DNA from: a bacterium
GTDB taxonomy: Bacteria; JAJVIF01; JAPKYR01
Length of the DNA: 48,614 bases
Assembly (NCBI GenBank): GCA_026394215.1
Contig: JAPKYR010000154.1
Coordinates: 1 to 48,614 of the forward strand
Reading direction: 5' to 3'
Shown here: positions 1-8,589 of the stretch, in pieces
Layout of the letters: each line of letters starts with the position of its first letter
How positions within the stretch are numbered: the stretch's first letter is position 1
The notes under the pieces: generated by a model
What the model was told of the DNA's origin: nothing
The model's database searches: none
What the model saw: only the letters and a program-made list of their open reading frames with translations
Program-made: the position numbers and the translations under genes

Positions 1-2266
1 TCCCTTTACGGGTTCTACGTTCGACGAATTCGCCGTCGCAGCCTTCGCGTATACATTTGACGCCGACAGTGTAAGCAAGGATACCGTCGCAATCGGGATA
101 CTTCTCGCATCCCCAGAACCGCCCGGATCTGCTTCGTCTCAGTACCATTTTTGAGCTGCATTTAGGGCATGGATTTTCGGAATAGACAACCTCGCGTTTG
201 GCGGTCCCTTCGCCAGGGGTTTCAGGTCCTGCAGGTCCGGAATTCTCAAGAGATTGTGTGTATCGGCAATCCGGGAATCCGGTGCAGGCGACAAATTTCC
301 CATATCGCCCGTATTTCATTACAAGTTCCTTGCCGCACTTGGGACATTTATCTTCCAGAGTTTCGGGAGCTTCTGTCTGCTGTTTCGGGGAGATTGATGC
401 TCTCCAGTCGCAGTCGGGATAACGCGTGCATGCGAAAAACGCGCCATATCGTCCATTCCTGATCGCGATCGGAGCCTGGCATTTCGGGCATTCCATGTCA
501 AGAGCGGTCCTGAGATCCTCCAGGAACGGGATATAGAATTCCCTTACGCTCTCGACCCAGCCTTTGTCCCCTGACTGAACCAGGTCGAGGTTATCCTCCA
601 TAGTGGCGGTGAATCCTTCATTGATAATGTCGGAGAATTTATCCAGAAGGAGTTTATTCACCTGTCTGCCGAGTGGTGTCGGTTTGAAACTTTGTCCTTC
701 GCGCGTAACATACTTACGGTCGATGATGGTCGAGATTGTCGGCGCGTAGGTGGACGGCCGTCCGATACCCTGTTCTTCGAGGGTTTTTACGAGGCTTGCG
801 GTCGTGAAGCGTGGTGGCGGTTTAGTGAAATGCTGCTCGGGAAGGAATTCCTCGGCGTTGAGCGATTCTCCTGCGGCCAGGGGCGGAAGAGGCTGCAGGT
901 CATTGCCGTTATTCTGGTTTCGGACGGGGAACACGACTCTGAAACCGTCGAACGCGATGGTTGTATGAGTGGATCGGAAGAGGTAGCGTCCACCCGCTAT
1001 TTCCGCGGTCAGTTGTTCATCCTGGCCGGGAGTCATCTGACTTGAGATAAAACGTGTCCAGATCAGGTTATAAAGCTTGTATTGCTCATCGTTCAGATAG
1101 CGTTTGACCTCTTCGGGAGCCCTTGACGGGACTGTCGGCCTGATAGCCTCATGAGCGTCCTGAGCGCGTTTTTTGGATTTATAAATATTCGGCGAATCGG
1201 GAAGATATTTCGGGCCGAATTTTTCCCTTATAAGTTCGCGGGTTAAATCCACTGCCTCTTCAGAAACTCGTACCGAGTCGGTTCTCATGTAGGTAATGAG
1301 GCCTTCCTCGCCGCCCTCTCCGACATCGATACCCTCGTAAAGCTGCTGGGCGATCGTCATGGTTTTTCTGGCGGTATAATTAAGGCGTTTTGAGGCTTCC
1401 TGCTGAAGAGTGGACGTAATAAACGGCGCGTATGGACGTTTGGTGATCGTTTTTGTGTTGACATTGTCGACCTTAAAAATCAGGCTAGCTAGTTCGCGGA
1501 CGATTTTTTCGGTGGTTTCGCCATTTTCTATCTTAATTGGCTCACCGTCGATTTTTACCAGGCTGGATTGAAAGGGCGCGAACTGTCCGTCGGTTTTTCT
1601 GAACATTGCGTCGATAGTCCAGTATTCCTCGGGCACGAATTTTTCGATTTCGTCTTCGCGGTCGCAAATCAGTTTTGCTGCTACCGACTGGACACGCCCG
1701 GCGCTAAGGCCGCTCGCGAGCTCGCGCCATAAGTACGGGGACAGGTTGTAACCGACAAGGCGGTCGAGAATACGTCGCGCCTGCTGCGCATCGACCTTGT
1801 TTTGATCGATCTCACGAGGTGAAGCCATCGCCGCTTTGACGGCCCTTCGAGTGACTTCGTTAAATTCAACGCGTTTGGTGATTTCGGGCCTTTTCAGGAT
1901 ATGGTCTAGATGCCACGCGATTGCTTCCCCTTCGCGGTCGGGGTCGGTTGCTATGTAAATCTGGGAAGCTTTCTTAGCGGCATCTTTTATATCCTGGACA
2001 ATGTCGCGGCGGTCGCGGTTAGTCACATAATTCGGCTTGAAATCATGTTCAAGGTCGATGCCGAGGGAGGTTTTCGGGAGGTCGCGAACATGGCCCAGGC
2101 AGGCTTTGACGTTATAGGAACGTCCGAGATACCTCGCGACGGTTTTTGCCTTTGCCTTGCTCTCGACAATTACAAGGGGTCGACCGGACTTCACGGATCG
2201 TTTTTTCCGGGTTTTAGAACCGGTAGTTTCCTGTTCCTCGTCGAAATCTTCAGGTTCTTCTGTCAT
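1..2266 (-). CDS. topA: DNA topoisomerase I (type IA), C-terminus cut by the window edge
   Basis: Relaxes negatively supercoiled DNA by single-strand passage. The reading frame is open from an ATG at 2266 to base 1, about 755 codons, so the last zinc-ribbon part is missing. Residues about 30-50 begin the Toprim domain (LVIVESKAKAKTVARYLG), followed by the acidic metal-binding segment IATDPDREGEAIAWHL. The DNA-gate motif GLSAGRVQS follows, and the catalytic tyrosine is Tyr326 in LITYMRTDS. The C-terminus carries successive four-cysteine ribbons (CPKC...CTRYPDC, CPKC...CTGFPDC, CPKC...CEKYPDC) and the start of a fourth. A ribosome site AAGGTG lies 4 nt before the ATG. dprA lies directly upstream on the same strand, a common bacterial order. 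Identification is secure from sequence motifs. Confidence 0.97.
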   Translation of the reverse strand, partial: MTEEPEDFDEEQETTGSKTRKKRSVKSGRPLVIVESKAKAKTVARYLGRSYNVKACLGHVRDLPKTSLGIDLEHDFKPNYVTNRDRRDIVQDIKDAAKKASQIYIATDPDREGEAIAWHLDHILKRPEITKRVEFNEVTRRAVKAAMASPREIDQNKVDAQQARRILDRLVGYNLSPYLWRELASGLSAGRVQSVAAKLICDREDEIEKFVPEEYWTIDAMFRKTDGQFAPFQSSLVKIDGEPIKIENGETTEKIVRELASLIFKVDNVNTKTITKRPYAPFITSTLQQEASKRLNYTARKTMTIAQQLYEGIDVGEGGEEGLITYMRTDSVRVSEEAVDLTRELIREKFGPKYLPDSPNIYKSKKRAQDAHEAIRPTVPSRAPEEVKRYLNDEQYKLYNLIWTRFISSQMTPGQDEQLTAEIAGGRYLFRSTHTTIAFDGFRVVFPVRNQNNGNDLQPLPPLAAGESLNAEEFLPEQHFTKPPPRFTTASLVKTLEEQGIGRPSTYAPTISTIIDRKYVTREGQSFKPTPLGRQVNKLLLDKFSDIINEGFTATMEDNLDLVQSGDKGWVESVREFYIPFLEDLRTALDMECPKCQAPIAIRNGRYGAFFACTRYPDCDWRASISPKQQTEAPETLEDKCPKCGKELVMKYGRYGKFVACTGFPDCRYTQSLENSGPAGPETPGEGTAKREVVYSENPCPKCSSKMVLRRSRSGRFWGCEKYPDCDGILAYTVGVKCIREGCDGEFVERRTRKG

Positions 2267-2352
2267 GTAGCACCTTATACCAGTATTTAGTAATTTCCTG
2301 GGAGCCTATCTAATTAGTATCGGAAATTCTAAGGCTGCCAATAGCTCGACAT

Positions 2353-2380
2353 ATCCTAACCAATAATTCAAGCCTGTCAA
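2353..2380 (-). promoter_or_regulatory. Sigma-70-type promoter for topA
   Basis: On the minus strand a perfect -35 TTGACA (2380-2375) is separated by 16 nt from TAGGAT (2358-2353). The predicted start, near 2346, gives a leader of about 80 nt to the topA ATG. This suggests topA is transcribed on its own and not only by readthrough from dprA. Confidence 0.55.
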
Positions 2381-2531
2381 CTACCTTGGTGTAAATAGAC
2401 CCCGAAATCAACAGATTTAGGGTTATTCAGGCAGGATTTGTCCAGATATTGCACGTATAATAGATTTTTTGGAATTTTTCAATGAACATTATACTTATAG
2501 AATCATACAGTGTAATTATCACCCGAAAAGG

Positions 2532-2546
2532 CCGGAATGATTCCGG
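2532..2546. repeat. Small palindrome in the dprA-topA gap
   Basis: CCGGAAT/ATTCCGG arms of 7 bp around a single base lie in the 305-bp gap between dprA and topA (2267-2571). It could be a weak terminator after dprA or a protein-binding site, but it has no following T-tract on the minus strand. Apart from this and the topA promoter I see nothing else in the gap. Confidence 0.3.
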
Positions 2547-2571
2547 ATATTGCCCGGTTTTTCACAATTGA

Positions 2572-3774
2572 CTATTCGGCGTCCGGTTGGATTTCGGGTG
2601 TCGAATGGTTCCTGGAGGGCTTGACGGGACGGACAAACCTGCTTCCGGGCAGTTCCTTTATCAGCCCTCTGGTTTGAAGGATAAGAAGAGTTGAAAGGAC
2701 TCTGCGAGCAGGAAGGCCGACGGTTCTGACGATATCGTCGGTATCGCGCGCATCGAGTCCGACCACATCGAACACAATTTTCTCGTCGCCTGCGAGAGTC
2801 GGAATTATCTGTTCGTGGCCGGAATTATCGCCCTCGACCACAGTCAGGCCGAATCGGATCGGGATGTCGAATGGGTCGAGAACCAGATGCGCTCCGTCCT
2901 GAATCAGCTTGTTGCATCCATCGGACCTTTTGTCCGTCAGGCGTCCCGGCACCGCGAATACCTCTTTCCCGTTCTGAAGCGCGAGGTCGGATGTGATAAG
3001 AGCGCCGGATTTTTCGGGGGCTTCGACGACCAGTGTGCCGCGTGCGAGTGCGGCGATTATCCTGTTTCGGGCCGGGAAGTTGTATTTTTCGGGGATGGTT
3101 CCGATTGGAAATTCCGAGATCAATGCGCCAAAACCGGGGATTTTTCCAAACAGTGTGTTATTTTCAGCCGGGAAAACCACATCGATTCCGCATCCGAGAA
3201 CGGCGAAGGTTTTTCCATCCGCCTGGATCGCGGCATGATGGGCGATCGAGTCGATACCTCTCGCGCCGCCGGAAATTATCGTGAATCCCATACTTGAAAG
3301 CTGCCAGGAGAATTGTTCGGTAATCATCCTGCCATAATCGGAATAAACCCGTGTGCCGACAATGGCGATTGAGGTTTTATAATCGTATGTGATATCGCCT
3401 TTGACATAGAGCACCGGAGGGGGGTCGTAAATTTCCCTTAGTTCCATGGGGTAGCGTTTATCGAAAAAAGTGATTATTTTTACGTCGCTGGGGATTTTCG
3501 CTTTTTCCGTGCCGGGTTTCAGCTCCTCGACTTTTTCAAGATATTTCAGGCGGATGGATTCGGCCCAGTCGGTGAAATTTTCGAGGTCGGACGCTTTCGC
3601 GTTATAGATGCTCCGGAAATTCGGGAAGATGGTTTTCAGACGCCGGAACTGCAGGCGGAATGAGTTCAATGTGTTCAATTCGAGGGCAAGGGAAATTTCC
3701 TCATCTGTGGATTCCCAGACAATGTCGGGTTTTTCGGATTCGAACAGGGACTGCTGGTTCATTAGTGTCTGCAT
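2572..3774 (-). CDS. dprA: DNA-processing protein DprA (recombination mediator)
   Basis: Loads RecA on incoming single-stranded DNA during natural transformation; widespread also in non-competent bacteria. The 400-aa protein has an N-terminal helical region, a central Rossmann-like DNA_processg_A domain with VGTR, SGGARGIDSIAHHAA, PARNRIIAAL and EAPEKSGALITSDLAL, and a C-terminal winged-helix segment (about 320-385, DTDDIVRTVGLPARRVLSTL). Length is typical for the longer, three-domain form. A GGGAG ribosome site lies 6 nt before the ATG; a second ATG four codons on is a less likely start. It sits upstream of topA on the same strand, a conserved neighbour in many bacteria. Confidence 0.95.
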   Translation of the reverse strand: MQTLMNQQSLFESEKPDIVWESTDEEISLALELNTLNSFRLQFRRLKTIFPNFRSIYNAKASDLENFTDWAESIRLKYLEKVEELKPGTEKAKIPSDVKIITFFDKRYPMELREIYDPPPVLYVKGDITYDYKTSIAIVGTRVYSDYGRMITEQFSWQLSSMGFTIISGGARGIDSIAHHAAIQADGKTFAVLGCGIDVVFPAENNTLFGKIPGFGALISEFPIGTIPEKYNFPARNRIIAALARGTLVVEAPEKSGALITSDLALQNGKEVFAVPGRLTDKRSDGCNKLIQDGAHLVLDPFDIPIRFGLTVVEGDNSGHEQIIPTLAGDEKIVFDVVGLDARDTDDIVRTVGLPARRVLSTLLILQTRGLIKELPGSRFVRPVKPSRNHSTPEIQPDAE

Positions 3775-3886
3775 AGGTGACTCCCGTACCGAAATTTTGG
3801 GTCGGTATAAGTTAAACGGACGGGAAAGCGGAAAGCTGACATGATTTAGCCTTTTTTTATCGGGAAAATAGGATAGAATAAACCTG

Positions 3887-5011
3887 ATGCCTGACAGGAC
3901 GAAAAAGAAGCAACCGGGATTATCACTCTACGATCTCACGCCGACCGAGCTCGAGAGCTTTTTCCTGTCGATTGGCGAAAAGCCGTATCGCGCGCGACAG
4001 GTGCTTGACTTTCTGTACAGGCATCCGGTCGAACGTTTTGACGAGATGACCACACTGTCGAAAGAGTTAAGGGACAGGTTATCCGAAACAGTGAGGCTGG
4101 CGCCGATCACCCTTCGCGCGACGGTTGAATCGGAAGACGGGACGATCAAGCACGGCTACGAGGTTTCTGATCCAGCGAGGAATAAGATCTACCTCGAAAG
4201 TGTCTGGATGCCTGCCGACAATACGGATGTCGGCGATTCGGATTACGGGGGCGGGCAAGTCCAACCCGATCGCATAGCGCTATGTATTTCATCGCAGCTC
4301 GGATGCGCGGCGGGATGCACATTCTGCGCGACCGGGATGGCCGGGCTGAAAGGACAACTGACGACTGGGGAGATTATTTATCAAGTTGTGCATGCGCGGA
4401 AGCTCTACGGGAAACTTCCCGATTCGGTGCTTTTCATGGGGATGGGCGAGCCGATGCATAATTATGAGGCGGTCGTATCGGCAATTGAGATTCTGACGAG
4501 TGAGGCCGGGATGGCCTTGTCGCCAAGGCGGATAGTGGTATCGACTTGCGGCGAGATTGAAAAGCTACGGGAGTTTCGCGCAAAATTTCCAAAAGTAAGA
4601 ATTGCGATAAGCCTGAACGCCGCGTCGGACACGCTGCGGACGTCATAGATGCCGATTAATGCGACATACGATCTGAAATCGGTCCTGGAATTCATAAAGG
4701 ATCAGGACACAACGGGTCGGGAAAAATCGGGACGGGACAAGATCACGCTCGAGTATGTGGTTCTTGCGGGATTAAACGACACGCAGGATCAGATAAAAAG
4801 GTTGTCGGAATTGCTCCGTCCGTTCGCGAGGAATGTGAAGTTGAATCTGATACCGTACAACCGTGTGGAGGGGCTGGATTACAAGTCGCCGAAGATTCAG
4901 GGGGTATTTGAAATTCAGGAGTACCTTGTCGGCTGCGGTATAAGCACGTTTATACGTAAGAACCGCGGCCGTGAAGCATCGGCGGCATGCGGGCAATTAT
5001 CGGGGAGATAG
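3887..5011 (+). pseudogene. rlmN: rlmN (23S rRNA A2503/tRNA A37 methyltransferase) interrupted by an in-frame TAG
   Basis: RlmN is a radical-SAM enzyme that methylates C2 of A2503 in 23S rRNA and A37 of some tRNAs. The first part (3887-4648, 253 aa) has the radical-SAM motif CAAGCTFC (Cys140, 144, 147) and Cys133 in ALCISSQ. A TAG at 4646-4648 interrupts the frame in the conserved R-x-x-(I/L)-M-P-I-N segment; the second part (4649-5011) continues in the same frame from MPINATYDL to AACGQLSGR, including the methyl-carrying cysteine (position 368 of the joined frame). TTG (Leu) to TAG by one base would explain it. The gene's true end is also TAG, and other genes here use TAG, so general reassignment is unlikely. 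The two halves are otherwise intact. Could be a recent nonsense mutation, an assembly or read error, or readthrough. Confidence 0.9.
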
Positions 5012-5050
5012 GGTGTGTAGCCATCAAATGAATTGCCTGGCCACTAAAAC

Positions 5051-5404
5051 TTAATCAGGCTTATCCAAATCGCTGATAATACTCCTCACACCTTTGACTA
5101 TTACCGGTAGTTCGTTTTTAACAATATCCCATATAATATTTATCGAAATCTCGAAATACTGGTGAGCAAGCCTGTCCCTGAGACCTTTCATCTCTTTCCA
5201 TGGGATCTGAGGATATTCTTTGCAAAATTCATCGGGAAGTTTTTTCGCGGCTTCACCCATGATTTCAAGGTTCCGGACCACAGCATCCTGCGTCCATTCG
5301 TCATTTTCAAGCTCACTAATATCCCGAACATTCCTTGTGTTTTCTAGGACTCTCTCCGCCCTCTCAAGAATATCAACGAGATAATCTCTAAAATCCCTCG
5401 ACAT
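5051..5404 (-). CDS. hepT: HEPN-domain toxin, HepT-like (DUF86)
   Basis: A 117-aa all-helical HEPN protein with the family's RX4HXY signature as RDRLAHQY (Arg76, His81, Tyr83). HepT toxins are RNases neutralised by a partner MNT nucleotidyltransferase, which in characterised cases adds AMP residues to the motif tyrosine. The start overlaps the end of the mntA gene by 17 nt (translational coupling), with a GAGGTG ribosome site 5 nt upstream. The gene ends 40 nt from the convergent rlmN. RNase activity is inferred from the family. Confidence 0.9.
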   Translation of the reverse strand: MSRDFRDYLVDILERAERVLENTRNVRDISELENDEWTQDAVVRNLEIMGEAAKKLPDEFCKEYPQIPWKEMKGLRDRLAHQYFEISINIIWDIVKNELPVIVKGVRSIISDLDKPD

Positions 5405-5681
5405 AGCGCACCTCGCTGAAAATCCTCTCGCGCGACCTCTCCCTGACCGTCCCGATCAGCACAAGGTCCACATTCCGATTGAAAATTTCCTCAAGAAGGA
5501 AACACAATCCCATGTACACCCTGAAAGTCTCATTTTCGAGTTGGACAAGAAAATCGATGTCGCTTTCATCGGTGGCTTCACCGCGAACAACAGAGCCGAA
5601 AACACCGAGTTTTTTAACTCCGAAAGCCTTTATTGCTTCCCTGTTCCGCTCGATTTTTTTTATTACTTCTTCCAGGGTCAT
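5388..5681 (-). CDS. mntA: Minimal nucleotidyltransferase antitoxin, MntA-like
   Basis: A 97-aa MNT-fold protein from the ATG at 5681 (GAGG ribosome site 8 nt upstream; an upstream in-frame extension has no such support and reads through low-complexity sequence). The nucleotidyltransferase motif is GSVVRGEATDESDIDF (Gly29-Ser30, Asp41, Asp43), with the third carboxylate Asp72 in NVDLVLIG. It is the first gene of the pair with hepT, the usual antitoxin-toxin order. Known relatives AMPylate HepT; this one keeps all three catalytic acids and so is predicted active. Confidence 0.88.
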   Translation of the reverse strand: MTLEEVIKKIERNREAIKAFGVKKLGVFGSVVRGEATDESDIDFLVQLENETFRVYMGLCFLLEEIFNRNVDLVLIGTVRERSRERIFSEVRYVEGF

Positions 5682-5870
5682 TTTATTTTCCTCATGTCCG
5701 ATACAATGATAGCATGTCGGGGGGGAAGTCGGAAGATAAAGATGGAGATGGGTGCGGTTGAAGTAGGGGAATGGTTTCAACCAAGAGTTATTGTCGAACC
5801 CATGATATTTGAAAAATTCTCTTGCGGTCCGGGAAATAAGGGTTTATTATCTATTCAATAAGGAGGCTTT

Positions 5871-5978
5871 ATGAAACTCGGATATGGTGCAGCTTATGGT
5901 ATAGTACTTTGGATTGTTTTTTGGATCCTATGGGCTGCTATAGAACTAGGTAAGTTATCTTGCGCCGCAGGTTACTGA
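5871..5978 (+). CDS. Small single-span membrane peptide (35 aa)
   Basis: An ATG preceded 4 nt upstream by a strong AAGGAGG site opens a 35-codon frame ending at TGA. The peptide is MKLGYGAAYG, then a hydrophobic span rich in Trp and Ile (IVLWIVFWILWAAIEL), then GKLSCAAGY. This looks like a genuine short membrane protein of unknown role. The strand is opposite to both flanking operons, so it would be transcribed alone. No promoter was convincing. Confidence rests on the ribosome site plus one clean transmembrane segment. Confidence 0.5.
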   Translation: MKLGYGAAYGIVLWIVFWILWAAIELGKLSCAAGY

Positions 5979-6085
5979 ATATTTGCGACAGAAGATCGGC
6001 GACAAGCACATGACGCGGGGGAGGGTATCTGAGATTCAGGCATTGATCAGGCGTCACTTAGCTTGTCACCGGCAACCGCTTCCAC

Positions 6086-6949
6086 TTAATTCACAATCTT
6101 AATCTCTTTTGGGGCATATTCCGGCAGATATGCTTGAATTGGTGGCTGTTGCCCTGTCAGCAATGTATATGCCTTCGCATTAAGGTATTTCTCAAGCTGA
6201 TTGCGTATTATTGCCAGAGCACTGCCATCGACCTTGAATGTCAATTTAGACATAGTGTTTTTTACACAGTTTATAGGGAGCATCTTCATTTTTTGTCGAT
6301 ATTTTATGCTCAGCTTTAAATTATAATTTCCTTCTTCAATTTGGACCTTATCCATTAGGCTATCAACTGCTCTTTTAATGACGGGTTTCACTTCCAAGTC
6401 GACATTACGGACAGTTTCTTCTGACCAGGGTGTTGGAGCTCCGACATACTGTCGAGTAACTTCAGATAATTTCTCATTGATATCAGCAAATAATCTTTCA
6501 GTTTGCATGTCATATGACTGATACGTACATAAGTATACCACTCTCTCCATATTATTTTCGGGGACAAAATAGGTAGGACTTGACGAGTAAAAATAATATT
6601 CATGCCCATCACCCACAATCCTCTGTTTCTCTCCTATTTGTCGGATGCGAAGCTGCAAGCTTTTTCGCGACGCCCCATCACTTTTTTCTAACTCTATACT
6701 AACATCCTGAACAAGTGCTCCGGAATCATTGGCGATTAGTATTGCATTTACATAAAGTGATTCACCGTTTTCAAGTAATCTGAAAAATAATTCATCGGTC
6801 AGCACTAATTTAAGATAAGGCGAACGCCATAAACGAATTAACACGTCAACAATTAATGCAATTGTGGCCCCGAGTCCTAAATACACAGACAACATTACTA
6901 GCCAGTAGGGAATTAATTGCTGAGAAGTCTGATCAAGCTGGTCCATCAT
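6086..6949 (-). CDS. Membrane-anchored protein of unknown function
   Basis: 287 aa with one or two N-terminal transmembrane segments (about residues 13-42, rich in Leu/Val/Ile), followed by a soluble domain of about 240 residues with mixed alpha/beta character. I do not recognise a family. Its start overlaps the stop of the upstream 142-aa gene in an ATGA, with GGAGG just before, so the two are co-translated. The operon is AT-richer than its neighbours, which may point to acquisition. The soluble domain would lie on one face of the membrane next to its small partner. Confidence 0.75.
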   Translation of the reverse strand: MMDQLDQTSQQLIPYWLVMLSVYLGLGATIALIVDVLIRLWRSPYLKLVLTDELFFRLLENGESLYVNAILIANDSGALVQDVSIELEKSDGASRKSLQLRIRQIGEKQRIVGDGHEYYFYSSSPTYFVPENNMERVVYLCTYQSYDMQTERLFADINEKLSEVTRQYVGAPTPWSEETVRNVDLEVKPVIKRAVDSLMDKVQIEEGNYNLKLSIKYRQKMKMLPINCVKNTMSKLTFKVDGSALAIIRNQLEKYLNAKAYTLLTGQQPPIQAYLPEYAPKEIKIVN

Positions 6950-7374
6950 ATCCTCCCAATTGGATCGCCCTCTTGTACTAGCATCTCAATGTTGATGCCA
7001 AGCAAATTATCTTGGTCAATTTCAGCGGACCATGGTCCTGGGATTTCCTGAACAACTTCCTTTGTTTCGCCCGCGATTTGTGCTGCAAAGCCAAGCAGGG
7101 CATGCTGATAGCGACTTGGAACTGTTACTCTGGTGACCTCTCTCTTAATTTCTCGAAAGCGTTCGACAAGGTAAACTTGGAGTTCCTGAGGGCATACGAC
7201 GCGAAGCTCACCTTTGGGGATTACAATATTCTGTATACCTGCTTTTTCCAATAGTCTAGGATCAGTTACCTGCGAGAATACTGTTACCAATTCACCTTTG
7301 TTAAGAGGCTGTTCTGAAGAAATGAGAAGGTACTTGTCATCAAGAATCGCTTGGACTTTTCCAAATGTAACCAT
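6946..7374 (-). CDS. Uncharacterised 142-aa protein, first gene of a two-gene operon
   Basis: Begins MVTFGKVQAILDDKYLLISS; the N-terminal 70 residues look like a small beta-rich domain, followed by a basic helix (VERFREIKREVTRV) and an acidic end. No signal peptide or membrane span. A very good AAGGAGG ribosome site precedes the ATG. Its stop overlaps the start of the membrane-anchored gene downstream by 4 nt. No family is recognised; co-translation suggests a complex with the membrane protein. Confidence 0.72.
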   Translation of the reverse strand: MVTFGKVQAILDDKYLLISSEQPLNKGELVTVFSQVTDPRLLEKAGIQNIVIPKGELRVVCPQELQVYLVERFREIKREVTRVTVPSRYQHALLGFAAQIAGETKEVVQEIPGPWSAEIDQDNLLGINIEMLVQEGDPIGRI

Positions 7375-7612
7375 ACTTTCCTCCTTAACAACTTGATATA
7401 ATCAGCAAATAATTTCCACAATCTTTGTGAAGCGAGCGGTATGGAAGCCATTTTGTAAATTATAACTTATTCTCGGAAACAAATCCATTTATATCAACCC
7501 TGCCCTTTTAAACGCCTCACCACGCCATCTTACAAAATACTCATAAACAAACAACTAATCCAGCTGGTCCCCTGTATTTAAAAATATTATTACTTTCAAT
7601 TTTATCAGCAAC

Positions 7613-8539
7613 CTACAATCCCGTCAGCGACTTGAGTAGGAACCTGGTCTGTTCCGCGAAGACGCCCTTCAATATTAAATCCGCAATCACTAAGATCAGT
7701 CCGACGACAATCCCCGACAAAATCGATTTCGCATTTGCGGGGGCGCGGAAGCCTTTCAGTACCCACTGGAATAGCGAGGATGCGATGGTGATGAATCCCA
7801 TCACACGTAGCACCGACCAGAAATGCCACGCGATCGGAAGGACCAGGAGCGGATTGCCAGATAGCAACATACACTGCGCCACATAGTAATTCATATAATT
7901 CAACTGGAAAACCCCAAGCATGAGCGCCGGAAGTCCGAGCAGAATCGCGCCGACCGAGACCGCGAGAAGGTGCTGCACGTGGATCGGGATGTAGAGGATG
8001 GGGTTCCCCTCAGGGCCGGAGCCGGTCGCGATCCAGGTTCGCATCGTGTCCCAGTAAAGCGAAGCGTGCCAGATTAATTTTTCGGATTCCCTTGGATATA
8101 GATAGCACATCGAGATCATTATTATGCTTTCCCAGATCGCCCAGAGGAACATGTCGAGGATGCCGTCCGCAAGACGTCCGCGCTTGAGATGCATCATCAA
8201 CACTATCCACGGCGGGAGGGAAATTATCAGCGCCACGATAATATGTACTTTATTCAGTCCACGGATTATCGGGGTTGAATCGACCCAGACCGACCACGGC
8301 AGAAGAAACGCGGCCATGATCGGAAGCCAGACGAGAAAGACGACGCCCGCCATGTCGGCGAACACCATTTTCATCGGAGGCGGCAGCGGTGCAACAAGGG
8401 ATTCGCCAAGGCCTCCGTAGCCGCCCCCTGGATCATAAACTGTCTGACCCTCCGTGACTGGCTCGGTATGGTCATCGAGTTTCGGAATCCACGGCGGCGT
8501 CGGTTTGAATTCGGCGTTGTTGTTATTGTCTTGTTCCAT
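7613..8539 (-). CDS. Multi-pass membrane protein of unknown function
   Basis: 308 aa. A Pro/Gly-rich soluble N-terminus of about 55 residues (YDPGGGYGGLGES) is followed by six to seven predicted transmembrane segments (about 57-82, 95-115, 125-148, 180-213, 222-260, 270-292). No catalytic motif is visible. GGGGGA lies 7 nt before the ATG. It is on the same strand as the DUF92 gene 50 nt upstream and may share its transcript. Transporter, Yip1-like or stress-membrane roles are all possible; I make no choice. Confidence 0.75.
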   Translation of the reverse strand: MEQDNNNNAEFKPTPPWIPKLDDHTEPVTEGQTVYDPGGGYGGLGESLVAPLPPPMKMVFADMAGVVFLVWLPIMAAFLLPWSVWVDSTPIIRGLNKVHIIVALIISLPPWIVLMMHLKRGRLADGILDMFLWAIWESIIMISMCYLYPRESEKLIWHASLYWDTMRTWIATGSGPEGNPILYIPIHVQHLLAVSVGAILLGLPALMLGVFQLNYMNYYVAQCMLLSGNPLLVLPIAWHFWSVLRVMGFITIASSLFQWVLKGFRAPANAKSILSGIVVGLILVIADLILKGVFAEQTRFLLKSLTGL

Positions 8540-8589
8540 GCGATTGTCCCCCGGCTGTTTATGTCTGATTTAATATCCTTAAATCCGGT

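Noticed and set aside
2815-3297. Long plus-strand frame antisense to dprA
   Set aside because: It mirrors the codon bias of dprA and has no recognisable motif.
4646-4648. Reassignment of TAG to an amino acid in this organism
   Set aside because: rlmN itself and several other genes end at TAG in positions that agree with their families, so a genome-wide recoding is unlikely.
5541-5861. Plus-strand frame over the MntA gene
   Set aside because: It is antisense to a gene with clear catalytic motifs and has no ribosome site or family likeness.
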